This document shows positions 1 through 9,500 of a DNA stretch of 32,803 bases, in pieces. The notes under the pieces are model-generated. The model saw only the letters and a program-made list of their open reading frames with translations, ran no database searches and was not told where the DNA came from. Source of the DNA: Acidobacteriota bacterium (lineage in GTDB: Bacteria > Acidobacteriota > Vicinamibacteria > Vicinamibacterales > UBA2999); assembly GCA_027622905.1 (NCBI GenBank), contig JAQBVV010000021.1, forward strand, positions 1-32,803. The letters are read 5' to 3'. Positions within the stretch are counted from its first letter, which is position 1, and each line of letters starts with the position of its first letter. The translations under genes were made by a program, and so were the position numbers.

Positions 1-49
1 TTAGGGCCACGAAGGTGGCCAGGATGATGTTGGTCCAGTCGGAAAGCAT
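1..49 (-). CDS. N-terminal start of a probable membrane protein (partial)
   Basis: Read on the minus strand, an ATG at 49 opens a frame that runs off the left edge after 16 codons (MLSDWTNIILATFVAL). The residues after the charged start are hydrophobic, as in a first membrane helix or a signal anchor. A purine-rich GAAGGGAA stretch lies a few bases upstream and could serve as ribosome binding site. Too little is visible to name a family. The gene would be read away from the rest of the window. Confidence 0.5.
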   Translation of the reverse strand, partial: MLSDWTNIILATFVAL

Positions 50-156
50 GGATTCCCTTCGTTTGTCAGCTCGATCGGCTGCTTCGAATTCAGCGTGTGC
101 ACGTCGCCTTCAGGCATCATGCGCCATGGGCGCGGCCGGGAAGTGACCCCTCTGTC

Positions 157-180
157 GACGAGCCGAGGGCGAAATGCGGG
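157..180 (+). repeat. Imperfect direct repeat, left copy
   Basis: This 24-base segment matches 1467-1490 at 20 of 24 positions in the same orientation; both begin GACGAGCCGA. The two copies bracket the decayed spermidine-synthase-like gene. They may be copies of an interspersed repeat or a trace of the rearrangement that truncated the gene. GC-rich sequence raises the chance of coincidence. Confidence 0.4.
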
Positions 181-216
181 AGCCCCCCTTCTGGCGAGGG
201 ACGGCCAGTCTCCTCC

Positions 217-1434
217 TCAGAAGCCGCGCCGCAACTCCGCCTCCAGCGCCGGAGGCGCAATAAACACGCTACCCGGGTAGCGACGATACCGGGCGATGGC
301 GTCGAAGATCGGCTTGGTATCGTACCGACCGAGCGACAGGCCCGCCAGGTACTGCAGGCGAAGGCTTCGATCGCGGTTGATCTCGGCGTCGCTGAGCCAG
401 CTGGCCAGATCGCGGGCCTGGCCGAGGTATTGGAACAAGAAGCTCTGCGCGGAGTCGAGGTCGACCTCGGCAAGCGACGCGGCAACTCGCGGGTTGGCAG
501 CGAGGCGCTGTGCCAGCGCCCCGACATCGATCGTCGTCGGGCCCAGTTGCCCCAGCATCACGACGTCGTAACCGTTGCCGGCGACGTCGCTGTTCCACAC
601 GGTGCCGTCTGGAAACGCCTGGAAGAACGTACCCATCTGGCTCTTCACCGCCTCCTCACTGGTCTCGTAGAGCGGTACCCATTGTGCGGCGACCCCGCCA
701 GGGTTGAGATGCTGCTTGACGAGCTCGAAGTACTCGACGGAGTAGAGCGAGGCGGCACCGCGCACCCACGGATGGATCGGATCGGAAGTGATGACGTCGA
801 ACGTCTCACGCGTGGTGGCCATGAAATGACGGGCGTCGTCGAAGACGATCTCGACCCGCGGATCGTTGATCACGTCGTAGTTCTCGGCGATGAAATACTG
901 CCCGGCCGCGGCAGGAACGAGCGGCTCGATCTCGCAGATCACGATGCGCTCCACCCCCGGATGGGTCACGAAGGAGCCCGCGGTCACACCGGCCCCGAAA
1001 CCAACGACCAGAACGGTCTTGGGGTCGGGATGGATCAAGCCTGGTGCATGGCCCAGCAAACGCTCGATGCGCATGTCTCTCGCGTCGTTCGACGCCACGA
1101 CCTTTCCGCCGACATGCATGTTGCGCGGCTCTCCACCTGCACGGGTGGATACCGCCACCGACGTGCTACGGCCTTCGCCAAGGTAATGATAGGCCTCCAC
1201 GTTGTCCTATTCCCCGACGTAGTGGCCGTAGGCGATCAAGCCGCTCTCGGTCGCCACGACAGCGCGGCTCATCACGACTCCGAACAACAACGCGCCGAGG
1301 CCGGCGGCCAGGGCCGCGAACGAGCGACGCGACGCGCGGTTGGCGAATCCGAATGCCACGGCCGCCGAGAGGCCGGCCAGCAACTGGTACGAGACTTTGC
1401 GTGTAACAAGTCTTCGTTGCTGCGCGTGTGCGCT
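217..1434 (-). pseudogene. Decayed membrane-fused spermidine-synthase-like protein
   Basis: The 327-codon frame from GTG 1200 to 217 encodes a Rossmann methyltransferase-type domain of the polyamine-synthase superfamily. It shows the glycine loop VVGFGAGVTAG, the acidic CEIEP strand end, and ITSDP followed by a segment typical of bacterial fused spermidine synthases. Upstream in the same frame the protein similarity plainly continues: about 70 codons read as one or two hydrophobic helices and then YGHYVGE. It is cut by a TAG at 1207-1209 and ends at a TGA at 1435-1437. Family members normally carry many membrane helices ahead of this domain, and almost all are missing. So the gene is 5'-truncated and carries an internal stop. 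An AGGA just after the TAG sits 4 bases before GTG 1200, so the catalytic-like domain might still be translated alone. Confidence 0.65.
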
Positions 1435-1466
1435 TCACGCAGTCCTCGGAGCGCGTCGCTTGTCAC

Positions 1467-1490
1467 GACGAGCCGAAGGCGAGGGGCGGG
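1467..1490 (+). repeat. Imperfect direct repeat, right copy
   Basis: This is the partner of 157-180 (20 of 24 identical, same orientation). It lies between the broken 5' side of the spermidine-synthase-like remnant and the 3' end of the tRNA-Ala gene, where integrated elements often recombine. Confidence 0.4.
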
Positions 1491-1510
1491 TCGGCCGCCT
1501 TGGGAAAAGA

Positions 1511-1586
1511 TGGTGGACCTGACCGGGATCGAACCGGTGACCTCCTGAATGCCATTCAGGCGCGCTCCCAACTGCGCTACAGGCCC
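1511..1586 (-). tRNA. tRNA-Ala (anticodon GGC)
   Basis: The minus strand folds into a full cloverleaf of 76 bases including an encoded CCA. The acceptor stem is GGGCCTG/CAGGTCC, the D stem GCGC/GCGC, the anticodon stem CCTGA/TCAGG around ATGGCAT (anticodon GGC), and the T stem ACCGG/CCGGT with TTCGATC. The acceptor stem has the G3:U70 wobble that specifies alanine, and the discriminator base is A. A weak TACGAT about 20 bases upstream could be its -10 element. The gene remnant at 217-1434 begins about 75 bases past its 3' end. Confidence 0.97.
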
Positions 1587-1723
1587 AGGGTGTGGGTGCC
1601 GACTGCGATCGTAACACGCCGCGCGGACGCGACGGCGAGCCGTCGTGATGGCACGGCGGCAGCTCAAGCTGTACAGGGCGGCGACGGATCGGCGTTTCCC
1701 CGGCAGACGTTGATCGGGGGCTG

Positions 1724-1939
1724 CTACGCGACGCTGGATGCCTGGCGTCGATGGGCAAGCGTCAGCCAGTCGGTGAGCTGGCGCGCGGCTTCATCGGGTG
1801 TCGGACCGTAGAATGGCATCATTGCCGTCGGAACCCCTGGTGAGCGCAGCAATTGGGCGCGCCAGCGGTCACTGACGTGCATGACCTCGATGAGGTACGC
1901 GCGCCCTCCGATAGTCTCTTCAAAGCGATGAACGGTCAT
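1724..1939 (-). CDS. Small hypothetical protein, 71 aa
   Basis: I choose ATG 1939 (MTVHRFEETIGGRAYLIEV...) rather than the upstream in-frame start, because the upstream residues are arginine-rich, low-complexity and unlike protein. The 71-residue product is soluble and mixed alpha/beta in character: a short beta-like N-terminus (GGRAYLIEVMHVSDRWRAQLL), a Pro/Met loop, then an amphipathic helix (DEAARQLTDWLTLAHRR). Short proteins of this look recur as lone conserved hypotheticals, and I recognise no named family. There is no clear Shine-Dalgarno sequence. The gene lies upstream of the tRNA on the same strand and is divergent from the gene at 2194. Confidence 0.6.
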   Translation of the reverse strand: MTVHRFEETIGGRAYLIEVMHVSDRWRAQLLRSPGVPTAMMPFYGPTPDEAARQLTDWLTLAHRRQASSVA

Positions 1940-1983
1940 AGTTTGTTGTGTAGATACGTGAAGGCGGAACGGCGTCGATCTTA

Positions 1984-2013
1984 CGCTTCGCTCGCGGTAG
2001 ATCAAGCGAAGCG
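1984..2013. repeat. Inverted repeat, 8-bp arms
   Basis: CGCTTCGC (1984-1991) and GCGAAGCG (2006-2013) are perfect complements around a 14-base loop. The element lies upstream of the 71-aa gene, in a 254-base divergent intergenic region. It may be an operator or an RNA hairpin; no T-tract follows. Confidence 0.4.
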
Positions 2014-2060
2014 CTACGCGAAGACCGCATCCACGTAGCAAGATGCGGACACTACGCCCG

Positions 2061-2075
2061 ACGAAATAATTTCGT
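2061..2075. promoter_or_regulatory. Perfect 15-bp palindrome, candidate operator
   Basis: ACGAAATAATTTCGT is a perfect 7-1-7 dyad, flanked by CTAC and GTAG that extend the symmetry loosely. It is AT-rich in a GC-rich region and lies between divergent genes, which fits binding of a dimeric regulator. The regulator is unknown. Confidence 0.45.
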
Positions 2076-2105
2076 GTAGCGGTTTCTCAACAGTTTTTGC
2101 ACGTG

Positions 2106-2125
2106 TCATCCACATGTTTTCCACA
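2106..2125 (+). promoter_or_regulatory. Two DnaA-box-like sites in tandem
   Basis: TCATCCACA (2106-2114) and TTTTCCACA (2117-2125) each differ by one base from the DnaA box TTATCCACA. They share orientation and are offset by 11 bases, one helical turn. A perfect CACAGG-T-CCTGTG dyad follows at 2122-2134. The surroundings are locally AT-rich. No dnaA, dnaN or other usual origin neighbour is present, so DnaA-dependent regulation or chance is more likely than an origin. Confidence 0.35.
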
Positions 2126-2166
2126 GGTCCTGTGAATCGAGACGCGTTGCCGCCGGGCGGGAGGGT

Positions 2167-2172
2167 TACAAT
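2167..2172 (+). promoter_or_regulatory. Candidate -10 element for the gene at 2194
   Basis: TACAAT lies 21 bases before the GTG start and is a good -10 hexamer. No -35 at normal spacing is convincing: TTGCCG at 2147 gives only 14 bases. The resulting leader would be short but would still include the GGGAG ribosome binding site. Confidence 0.35.
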
Positions 2173-2193
2173 GGCCCTTTTCCTGGGAGATTT

Positions 2194-3573
2194 GTGAGGG
2201 TTGTGACGATCCGCATAGGTGTGCTCGCGGTGTGCTGCTGTGCGGCGCCACTCCTGGGCGTTGCGTCGGCCGACGACCTGCTGCTCCGTCTGTTTCTCGC
2301 CGACGGGGGCAGCGTCGTGAGCTACGGCGAGTACGCGCGCCTTGGCGACCGCGTGGTGTTCTCAATGGTCACGGGTGGTGACGCAGAGCCCCGCTTGCAG
2401 GTGGCCACACTACCGACGGAGGCGATCGACTGGGCGCGGACGGAGCAGCATGCGACGTCCGCTCGATATCAGCGGTACGTCGAGACCAGGGCCGAGGAGG
2501 ATTTTCAGCGCCTGAGCGACAGTGTGGCTGGGGTGCTTGGCGAAGTGCTGCTGACCACGAACCGGGAGCGCGCGATTGAAGTCGCTCAGCAGGCGCGAGC
2601 CACGCTGGCGGAGTGGCCGCGACAGCACTACGGATATCGTCAGCGGGATGTGCGCGAGATCCTGGCGTTCCTTGACGAAGTGATCTCGGACCTCCGGGCG
2701 GCGGCGGGCATGACGACGTTTGATGTCGCGTTGGTCGCCATGGCGCCTGATGTTGCGCTCGAGCCGATGGCGGCGATGCCGTCTCCGCGTGAGCAGATCG
2801 ATCAGATGTTGCTGGTCGCGTCGCTGACCGAGCGGCCCTCGGAGCGCGTCGCGTTGCTGCAGACAGCACTGTTGATGCTGGACGAAAGCGCGACTGCGAT
2901 CGGGGCTCGGGATGCGGCCGGCTTGCGCGGGATCGCCGAGGCGCGAATTCAAGAAGAGCAGGCCATCGACGCGAAGTACACTGAGCTGGCTCGTCGAACG
3001 ATGGACGACGCAAGGCGCAGCGCCGAACGGGCACGGATCAGCGATGTCCAGCGCATCCTGACGCGCATTCCTCGGGAGGATGCCAGACTTGGTGGGCGGC
3101 GACCGGAGATCGTGCGCGCCTTGCGCGCCTCGGTCCAGTCACAACTGGACGCCGCGAGGCGGCTGCGTCTCCTGCAGGATCAATGGACAATTCGGCGTTC
3201 GTTGTACCGCGACTATGAGCGCGCAACGGGTGGGAAGTTGCTCCAGCTGGCGAAGCTGCGTCCAGAGCTCGAGGCCATTCGCCAGCAGGAAGGCCCGGGG
3301 CCCGACGAGCTTCGCGCGCTGCAGTCGAGGCTGCGCGGTGGGGCCGAACAGTTGGCTCGACGCCGTCCTTCAGGTGATCTGGAGTCCATGCACAACCTGT
3401 TGGTGAACTCGTGGCGTTTCGCGGAGCATGCGGTGAACGGACGGTACCAGGCGGCGCGGGTCGCCAGCGATGCGACGGCACGCGAAGCCTCTTCCGCAGC
3501 GGCCGGCGCGCTGCTGCTCGCGCGCGCGCAGCGCGAGGTCAGCGACTTTCTCGCCCCCCCCCGGCTCCAGTGA
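2194..3573 (+). CDS. Exported helical protein of unknown function
   Basis: A 459-residue product starts at GTG 2194, with TGGGAGA a few bases upstream. The first ~26 residues form a signal peptide: an arginine, a hydrophobic core rich in Leu, Val and Cys, then a cut near ASA-DD. The mature protein is almost all helical and charged, with long stretches of alternating Glu/Arg/Ala/Leu (about residues 85-130 and 230-440) that suggest helical-repeat or coiled-coil structure. I see no catalytic motif. The gene ends by overlapping the AddB-like start by 3 bases (GTGA), which suggests translational coupling, although an exported protein has no obvious role with a cytoplasmic nuclease. A run of nine C lies in its last codons. 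Confidence 0.8.
   Translation: MRVVTIRIGVLAVCCCAAPLLGVASADDLLLRLFLADGGSVVSYGEYARLGDRVVFSMVTGGDAEPRLQVATLPTEAIDWARTEQHATSARYQRYVETRAEEDFQRLSDSVAGVLGEVLLTTNRERAIEVAQQARATLAEWPRQHYGYRQRDVREILAFLDEVISDLRAAAGMTTFDVALVAMAPDVALEPMAAMPSPREQIDQMLLVASLTERPSERVALLQTALLMLDESATAIGARDAAGLRGIAEARIQEEQAIDAKYTELARRTMDDARRSAERARISDVQRILTRIPREDARLGGRRPEIVRALRASVQSQLDAARRLRLLQDQWTIRRSLYRDYERATGGKLLQLAKLRPELEAIRQQEGPGPDELRALQSRLRGGAEQLARRRPSGDLESMHNLLVNSWRFAEHAVNGRYQAARVASDATAREASSAAAGALLLARAQREVSDFLAPPRLQ
3554..3562 (+). repeat. C9 homopolymer at a gene junction
   Basis: Nine consecutive C lie in the last codons of the exported-protein gene, just before the start of the AddB-like gene. A -1 shift here would put ribosomes from the first frame into the second frame, which is open across the junction from 3411. 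It may be a slippage site, a phase-variable tract or a sequencing error. Confidence 0.6.
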
Positions 3574-6506
3574 TCACGCCTCGCACGACGCGGCTCGTGC
3601 GAGTGCCGAACCTCTGGACGTTCCGGCAGACGCTGGCTGAGCTCGCATGTCAGGGGTCCCTCTTCGACATACGCGATCGGCTGGTCGTGGTGCCCACACG
3701 CGCAGCCGCCGCCTACCTGCTGCGCTCGATCGAAAGCAGACTCCTGCGTTCCGATGCCGCGCTTGCGCTGCCAGACCTGGTCACGCCTGGCGAGCTGGTC
3801 GCCCGGCTGGGTGAGCGGTTGCCCCAGCACATCGGCGTACTGACCGACGCCGAGCGCGAGGTGATCGCGGGAGTGGCGAGCCGGACCGCCATCGCCGAGG
3901 GGCAGGAACCCCCGTTTCGGCTACGGCCTGGACTTATCGCCGAGATCGTGCGCTTCTATGATGCGCTCCGCTGGAATCTCAAGAGCGTCGATACGTTCGA
4001 ACGCCTTGCGCTCGGGGCGCTGGAGCCTGGTGCCGCCGAGGACAGGGGAGCCGAAAGACTCGTGCAGCAGACGTGCTTTCTCGGAGGCGCGTTTCGACAC
4101 TTCGAGCGCCTCACAGAGGCGACGGGCCGGATGGACGACCACGCGTGTCGACGGCGTCTCGCCAGCGAACCGGCGACCGCTCCCTGGAGACACGTCGTGC
4201 TCGCCGTCGGTGACGACGCCACCGACCCGCACGGCATGTCTCCCGCCGACTGGAATCTGCTCGCTCAGGTGCCCGGCCTCGAGCGCATTGACGTGGTGGC
4301 GACCGACGCGACCGTGGCCGGTGCCTTTCACCAGCGCATCCGTGACGCGCTGCCGGGGATCGAAGAGACTCGCGCCGAAGCGGATGGCTCGGCTCCGCCC
4401 CCGGTGCTCCTTGTTCCGTCTGACGACGGATTGACGCACGTCGCGCGAGACCGCGAAGAGGAGGTCGCCGGGTTTGCCCGCTGGGTGCGACAGGAGATGC
4501 GCACGATGGATCCGGACGCCATCTCGTCCCCCGATCGCATGGCACTCGTGGTCCACCGTCCGTTGCCGTATGTGTATCTGGCGCGCGAGGTGCTCAGGTC
4601 TGGCGGCGTTCCGTCGCAGATGTTCGATGCGCTGCCGCTGGCGTCAGAACCCTACGCGGCCGCGCTGGACCTGGTCATCGATTTCGTCAGGGGCCATGGA
4701 GGGCGGCGTGCTGCGACCGCGCTGCTGCGTTCGCCCCACTTCGGGCTTGGTGCGTCGAAGGCGCCAGTCGCCATGCGCGATGTTGACGCCCTTGACCGTG
4801 CGTTGAGCGACGCGGGCTACCTCGGGGAGCTCGAGACGCTTGGCCGCCTGGTCGCGACGTGGCGCGAGGCGGAATCGGGCGGGCGCCGGCGGCGTGCCCT
4901 TCGGGCTGGCGAAGCACTGGTCGAGGTTGCCGATCAGCTGGCGTCGCTACTCGCGCCGGCGCCGTGCGCCGAGCATCTCGACACGTTGCTGGCCTTCCTC
5001 CGGCGGTACGAGCGCCTCCCGCGGCTGGATGATGCGCTTCGGCCCAGGCTGTTGCGTGGCCGCGCCGCGGTGCTCGAGGTACTGACGAGTCTTGGCCAGG
5101 CCTATGCGCGGTTCGATGCCGTCGATGTGCCATTTGATGAGGTCGCGGCGGTCATTCGGCGCTGGATCGAGGCCCACACATTCGCGCCGAAGACCGGGGA
5201 GGCCGGGGTGCACGTGGTCGACGCCGCGAGTGCCCGGTTCGGAGACTTTGACGGCGTGCAGCTGGCTGGCCTCGTTGATGGCGAGTGGCCGGACACCCCT
5301 CGCCGAAATATCTTTTATCCGCCAGCGCTCCTCCGCGAACTCGGATGGTCGGCCGAAAGCGATCGACTGGACGGGGTCCGCGCAAGGTTTCGTGACCTGC
5401 TGCACCTGCCGTCGTCGCGCCTCGTGGTGTCGAGCTTCACGCTGGAAGATGACGCGGTCGTGGCGCCGTCGCCGCTGATCGACCTGCTGCCGGCTGCCGG
5501 CCTGGAGACGCGCGCCGCCGCGACGTCCGCGGCGCGCATGTTCGAAGTCGAAGCACTCGGCATCGACCCCGTGGTGGCGAGTCATCTCGGTGCGTTCGCG
5601 CAGGCGGCCGCAGGACGGCGGACCAGATCGATGAGCAGGCGGACGGCTGGGCACACGGACGGTCACACAGCCTCGTCGTACTCCCTCAGTGCACTCGAGC
5701 GATATCAAGACTGCCCGTTCAAGTTCTTCGCGGCCGACGTCCTGAAGCTGGAGGAGCCGCCCGAGGACGAGCCGATGCTGTCGCCGCGCGCGCGCGGCAG
5801 ATTTCTGCACGAGGTCTTTCAGCATTTCTTCGAGGCCTGGGATGCACGAGGCTACCGAACGATCTCTGTCGACCACGTGGACGAAGCGCGTGACCTGTTT
5901 CAGGAGGTGGCGACCCCGCTGCTCGAACGTTTCTCACAGGCGGAAGCGTCGCTCGAGCGTGCCCGGCTGTTCGGCACGGCCGTCTCGATCGGGATCGTTG
6001 ATGTGGTCATCGGGCTCGAGGCCTCGCGGCCGGCGCCGATCCGCGAGCGGTGGCTTGAGTACCGCCTCGAGGGCGATTTCTCTCTTGGGGTGCCAGGCGG
6101 GCGGCGGATTCCGCTCAAGGGCGTGGCCGACAGGATCGACCTGCTGGAAGGCGACCGGCTCCGGGTGATTGACTACAAGTCTGGGTACGGCCCCAATCCG
6201 AAGCGTGCCTTGCAGGCCCCGATCTACGCGCTCTGTGCGCAGGAGCGCCTGGCCGAGCGGGATGGGCGCACATGGGAGATCGACGAGGCGGCGTATGTCG
6301 TATTCGCCGGAAAGCGGCCGCTCGTACGGGTGGTGCGATCGGAATCCGAGCGGGATGCGGTCCTGGAGAGTGCGCGAGCACGGGCGATCGGACTGGTCGA
6401 GGGCATCGAGCAGGGGGTGTTCCCACCGCGGCCGCACGAGACGAGGATGTGCACGTACTGCGCGTACCCGTCAGTCTGTCGGAAGGACTACGTTGGCGAC
6501 GACTAG
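3570..6506 (+). CDS. addB: AddB-like helicase/nuclease subunit (PD-(D/E)XK, Fe-S)
   Basis: This 978-residue protein is the likely B subunit of a heterodimeric AddAB-type enzyme that resects double-strand breaks and loads recombinase. The N-terminal half resembles an inactivated UvrD-type core: VVVPTRAAA stands where a Walker A would be, and no GKT is present. The C-terminal nuclease shows ADRID (about 853-857) and DYKSG (D868, K870). Cysteine C715 (YQDC) together with C961-x2-C964-x5-C970 matches the four-cysteine iron-sulfur staple of AddB. I start at GTG 3570, overlapping the previous stop, because residues just after it (NLWTFRQTLAELACQ) look like true protein while the longer frame upstream is a shadow. 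The AddA-like gene overlaps its 3' end. It could also be called a generic PD-(D/E)XK family protein. Confidence 0.88.
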   Translation: MITPRTTRLVRVPNLWTFRQTLAELACQGSLFDIRDRLVVVPTRAAAAYLLRSIESRLLRSDAALALPDLVTPGELVARLGERLPQHIGVLTDAEREVIAGVASRTAIAEGQEPPFRLRPGLIAEIVRFYDALRWNLKSVDTFERLALGALEPGAAEDRGAERLVQQTCFLGGAFRHFERLTEATGRMDDHACRRRLASEPATAPWRHVVLAVGDDATDPHGMSPADWNLLAQVPGLERIDVVATDATVAGAFHQRIRDALPGIEETRAEADGSAPPPVLLVPSDDGLTHVARDREEEVAGFARWVRQEMRTMDPDAISSPDRMALVVHRPLPYVYLAREVLRSGGVPSQMFDALPLASEPYAAALDLVIDFVRGHGGRRAATALLRSPHFGLGASKAPVAMRDVDALDRALSDAGYLGELETLGRLVATWREAESGGRRRRALRAGEALVEVADQLASLLAPAPCAEHLDTLLAFLRRYERLPRLDDALRPRLLRGRAAVLEVLTSLGQAYARFDAVDVPFDEVAAVIRRWIEAHTFAPKTGEAGVHVVDAASARFGDFDGVQLAGLVDGEWPDTPRRNIFYPPALLRELGWSAESDRLDGVRARFRDLLHLPSSRLVVSSFTLEDDAVVAPSPLIDLLPAAGLETRAAATSAARMFEVEALGIDPVVASHLGAFAQAAAGRRTRSMSRRTAGHTDGHTASSYSLSALERYQDCPFKFFAADVLKLEEPPEDEPMLSPRARGRFLHEVFQHFFEAWDARGYRTISVDHVDEARDLFQEVATPLLERFSQAEASLERARLFGTAVSIGIVDVVIGLEASRPAPIRERWLEYRLEGDFSLGVPGGRRIPLKGVADRIDLLEGDRLRVIDYKSGYGPNPKRALQAPIYALCAQERLAERDGRTWEIDEAAYVVFAGKRPLVRVVRSESERDAVLESARARAIGLVEGIEQGVFPPRPHETRMCTYCAYPSVCRKDYVGDD

Positions 6507-9500
6507 CCTGCCACTGCCGTTCGACGGCCCCGGTGATGCCGTGACCGGGACGGGCGGTGTTGACGATGCCGCGCGCGCCCACGCCGTGAATCCGCGTTTC
6601 AACGTCGCACTGGAGGCATCGGCCGGTACCGGGAAGACCCGCGTACTGGTCGATCGCTATATCAACCTGCTTCGGGCGGGTGTGGATCCATCAAACATCC
6701 TGGCCATCACCTTTACCCGCAAGGCGGCTGCCGAGATGCGCGAGCGGATCATGGGCACACTCAGGACCGCGGCTGAGCGTGGGGAGTTCACTCCAGCCAG
6801 ATGGCTGGAACTGCGGGAGCGCACCGGGGACATCAGCATCAGCACGATCGATGCGTTCTGCCTGTCGCTACTACGCGAGTTCCCCCTCGAGGCCGATCTC
6901 GACCCGGCCTTTTCGGTGGCCGATGAGACCGAGCTTCCAAGACTGGTCGACGAAGCCCTCGATCGCGCCCTGCGCGCGTGCCGGGCTGTGGCCCGCAACG
7001 ATGAGAACGTGGCACTGGCGTTCTCTCAGCTGGGTGAGCGGCGCGCCCGCGCGGGACTGACAGGTCTGCTGCAGCGGCGAATCGTGGCCCCCGGCATCCT
7101 GTCGACGTATCTTGCGTCCGCCGGGGACGCGGACCTGAATGTGGTGAGCGCCAGCCGGCGTGCCGCCGCCGCGCTGGTCGGCGTCTGCGAGTCGATGCCA
7201 GGGGGGCTCGAGGGTTTCCTGGAGTCCGGGCCTTCTGCGCCAGCCTTCCTGCTGTTGGCCCGCGGTCTTCGGCAGCTCCGCCTGTCCGTCGCGGGGGGGG
7301 TGCCGCTCGAACCGGCTGTCGTGCAGACGGTGTTCTCTCGAGCGCGGGAACATTTTCTGACGCAGGACGGGAAGCATCGCCGCATGTCTCCGTACCCGAA
7401 GGTCGCGTTCTCCTCTGAATCCGACTGGCGGGCGCATAAGGAGCGGGTCGTGGATAACGCACCGGCCGTGCTGCGAGCGTCGGACGCCGCGCGCTGCGAT
7501 CTGAACGTGCTGGTCTCCCGCGGGATCTGGCGGATGTATCGCATTGCGGAAGCAGAGTACCGACGGACACTTGACGCCCACGCCATCCTTGACTTCTCGG
7601 ATCTCCTGCTGCGAGCGCTGGAGTTGTTGCGGCGCATGGACGATTTCGCCCAGAGTCGATATCGGCTCGAGTCTCGCTATCACCACGTACTCGTCGACGA
7701 GTTTCAGGATACGAGCCGCGCACAGTGGGAACTGGTGTCGCTGCTCATCCAGTCATGGGGTGAGGGTGCCGGACTGGCGCACACCGGCCCGCTCCAGCCG
7801 TCCATCTTCATCGTGGGCGATCGTAAGCAATCGATCTACGGGTTTCGTGACGCCGATGTGTCGGTGCTCCGTGAGGCGGCGCGGCATCTTCAGGGATTGC
7901 GTCCGCACGGCCAGGTACGGCACACGATTTCGCGCAGCTTTCGGGCAGCGGCGCCGCTGTTGGCTTTCATCAATGACGTGTGCCACGACATCGAGAAGGT
8001 GCCCGACCGCGCGGACGCGTTCGAGTATGCCGACGCGGACCGCTTTCCGGTTGACGCCGCCGCTGTTGCGGATGCGGACGAGGCGCTCGGGTTGGTGGTC
8101 GGCGAGACGGCTGAGGCCTGTGCAGCGATGACGGCCTCGGAGATCGTGAGACTGATCTCGACAAGCGCCACGGTCCGCGACCGCGAGACCGGTGTTGCGC
8201 GCGCCATCCGCGCGGGCGACATTGGCATCCTCTTCCGGACGCGGGAGAGCCACAGGGAGTTTGAGGCTGCGCTCGCCGACGTGAACGTCCGTTCGTATGT
8301 CTACAAAGGCCTCGGGTTTTTCGACGCGGATGAGATCAAGGATGTGCTGGCGCTCGTCCGCTACCTGGCGGATCCGGCGTCTGATCTGTGCGCTGCGGCG
8401 CTCATGCGTTCTCGCTTCTTTGGCGTGTCGGACGAGGCGCTGCGCCGCCTCGCGCCGAATCTCTCGGGTGCGCTGCTGGCCGACGCACCGCCATCAGGGC
8501 TGTCGGCGCTCGATGTCGACGATCGCCATGTCCTCGAAGAGGCGCGTCAGGCAACCATGAGGTGGCGTGGTCTCGTCGATCGGGTGCCAGCGGCGGAACT
8601 TGTCGACCAGATCCTCAGCGAGTCCGCCTACGCCTTCGAACTTCGTGGCGCGAGATTCGATCAGGCACGGGAGAACCTCAAGAAGATCCGGTCACTGATG
8701 CGACGTACGCAGAACCGCGGCTTCGGCACGCTTGCCCGACTGGCGGCGCACCTGAGCCGACTCGCCGTGGGCGACGATGCCAATGCCGCGATCGATGCGC
8801 TCGACGCGGTGAACCTGATGACCGTGCACGCGGCCAAGGGGCTGGAGTTTCCCGTCGTCTTCGTCGTCAATCTGGCCAGAGGGACGGGCGGGAGGCGAGA
8901 CCCGGTACGCGTGACGGCTGATCCGTCTGGAGAGGGAGGCTCGGTCGCCGTCGGTGATTTTCAATCGGAGGCGGACGACGACCTGGCAACCAGGGAGCGG
9001 GAGGAGACCAAGCGGCTGCTCTACGTTGCGCTGTCGCGCGCTCGCGATCGTCTCTATCTCGGTACCGTGCTCAAGGCTGGGCGCATGTCGATGGCACGCG
9101 GCAGTCTCGGCGAAGTGTTGCCGGTATCGTTGTCGAGTCAGTTCGAGACAGCGGCAGGCGGTGCGGGGTGGCGTGCATCATCGGGCAGGGTTCACCGGTT
9201 TCGTACATGTGTGTCTCGGACCTCGCAGAATGTGGCCTCCAACGGCCCAGACGCCGCCGGCCGGGTAGTTGAGCCGCAGGTGCAACCGGTCGAACCAGCG
9301 GACGACTTTTCGGTGCTGGTGCCCGTGACGGATGAATCGCAGCCAGCTGTCGCGAGTGCCGACCCTTCGAGGGGGAGGACGCCTGAAGCGGGGCGCGAGC
9401 GCGGGGGTGCTCGACGAGCCGAGCATGGGCATTCTGACCGCGTCGTGGGAACGCTGGTGCATCGCATGATCCAGCGTTTCGGTTTGGATCTGTCGGGTGA

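Noticed and set aside
97-1548. Long plus-strand frame of 483 codons
   Set aside because: It is antisense to the spermidine-synthase-like gene and runs into the tRNA. Its composition is arginine-rich and it shows no domain.
2106-2125. Replication origin
   Set aside because: Only two imperfect boxes, and none of the usual origin neighbours (dnaA, dnaN, gidA) is nearby. Kept only as a regulatory candidate.
3411-3569. Upstream extension of the AddB-like frame
   Set aside because: It lies inside the exported-protein gene and its residues are arginine/proline-rich shadow. The coupled GTG at 3570 fits better.
4947-5876. Minus-strand 309-codon frame
   Set aside because: It is a shadow of addB, with high Arg/His/Gln and no motif.
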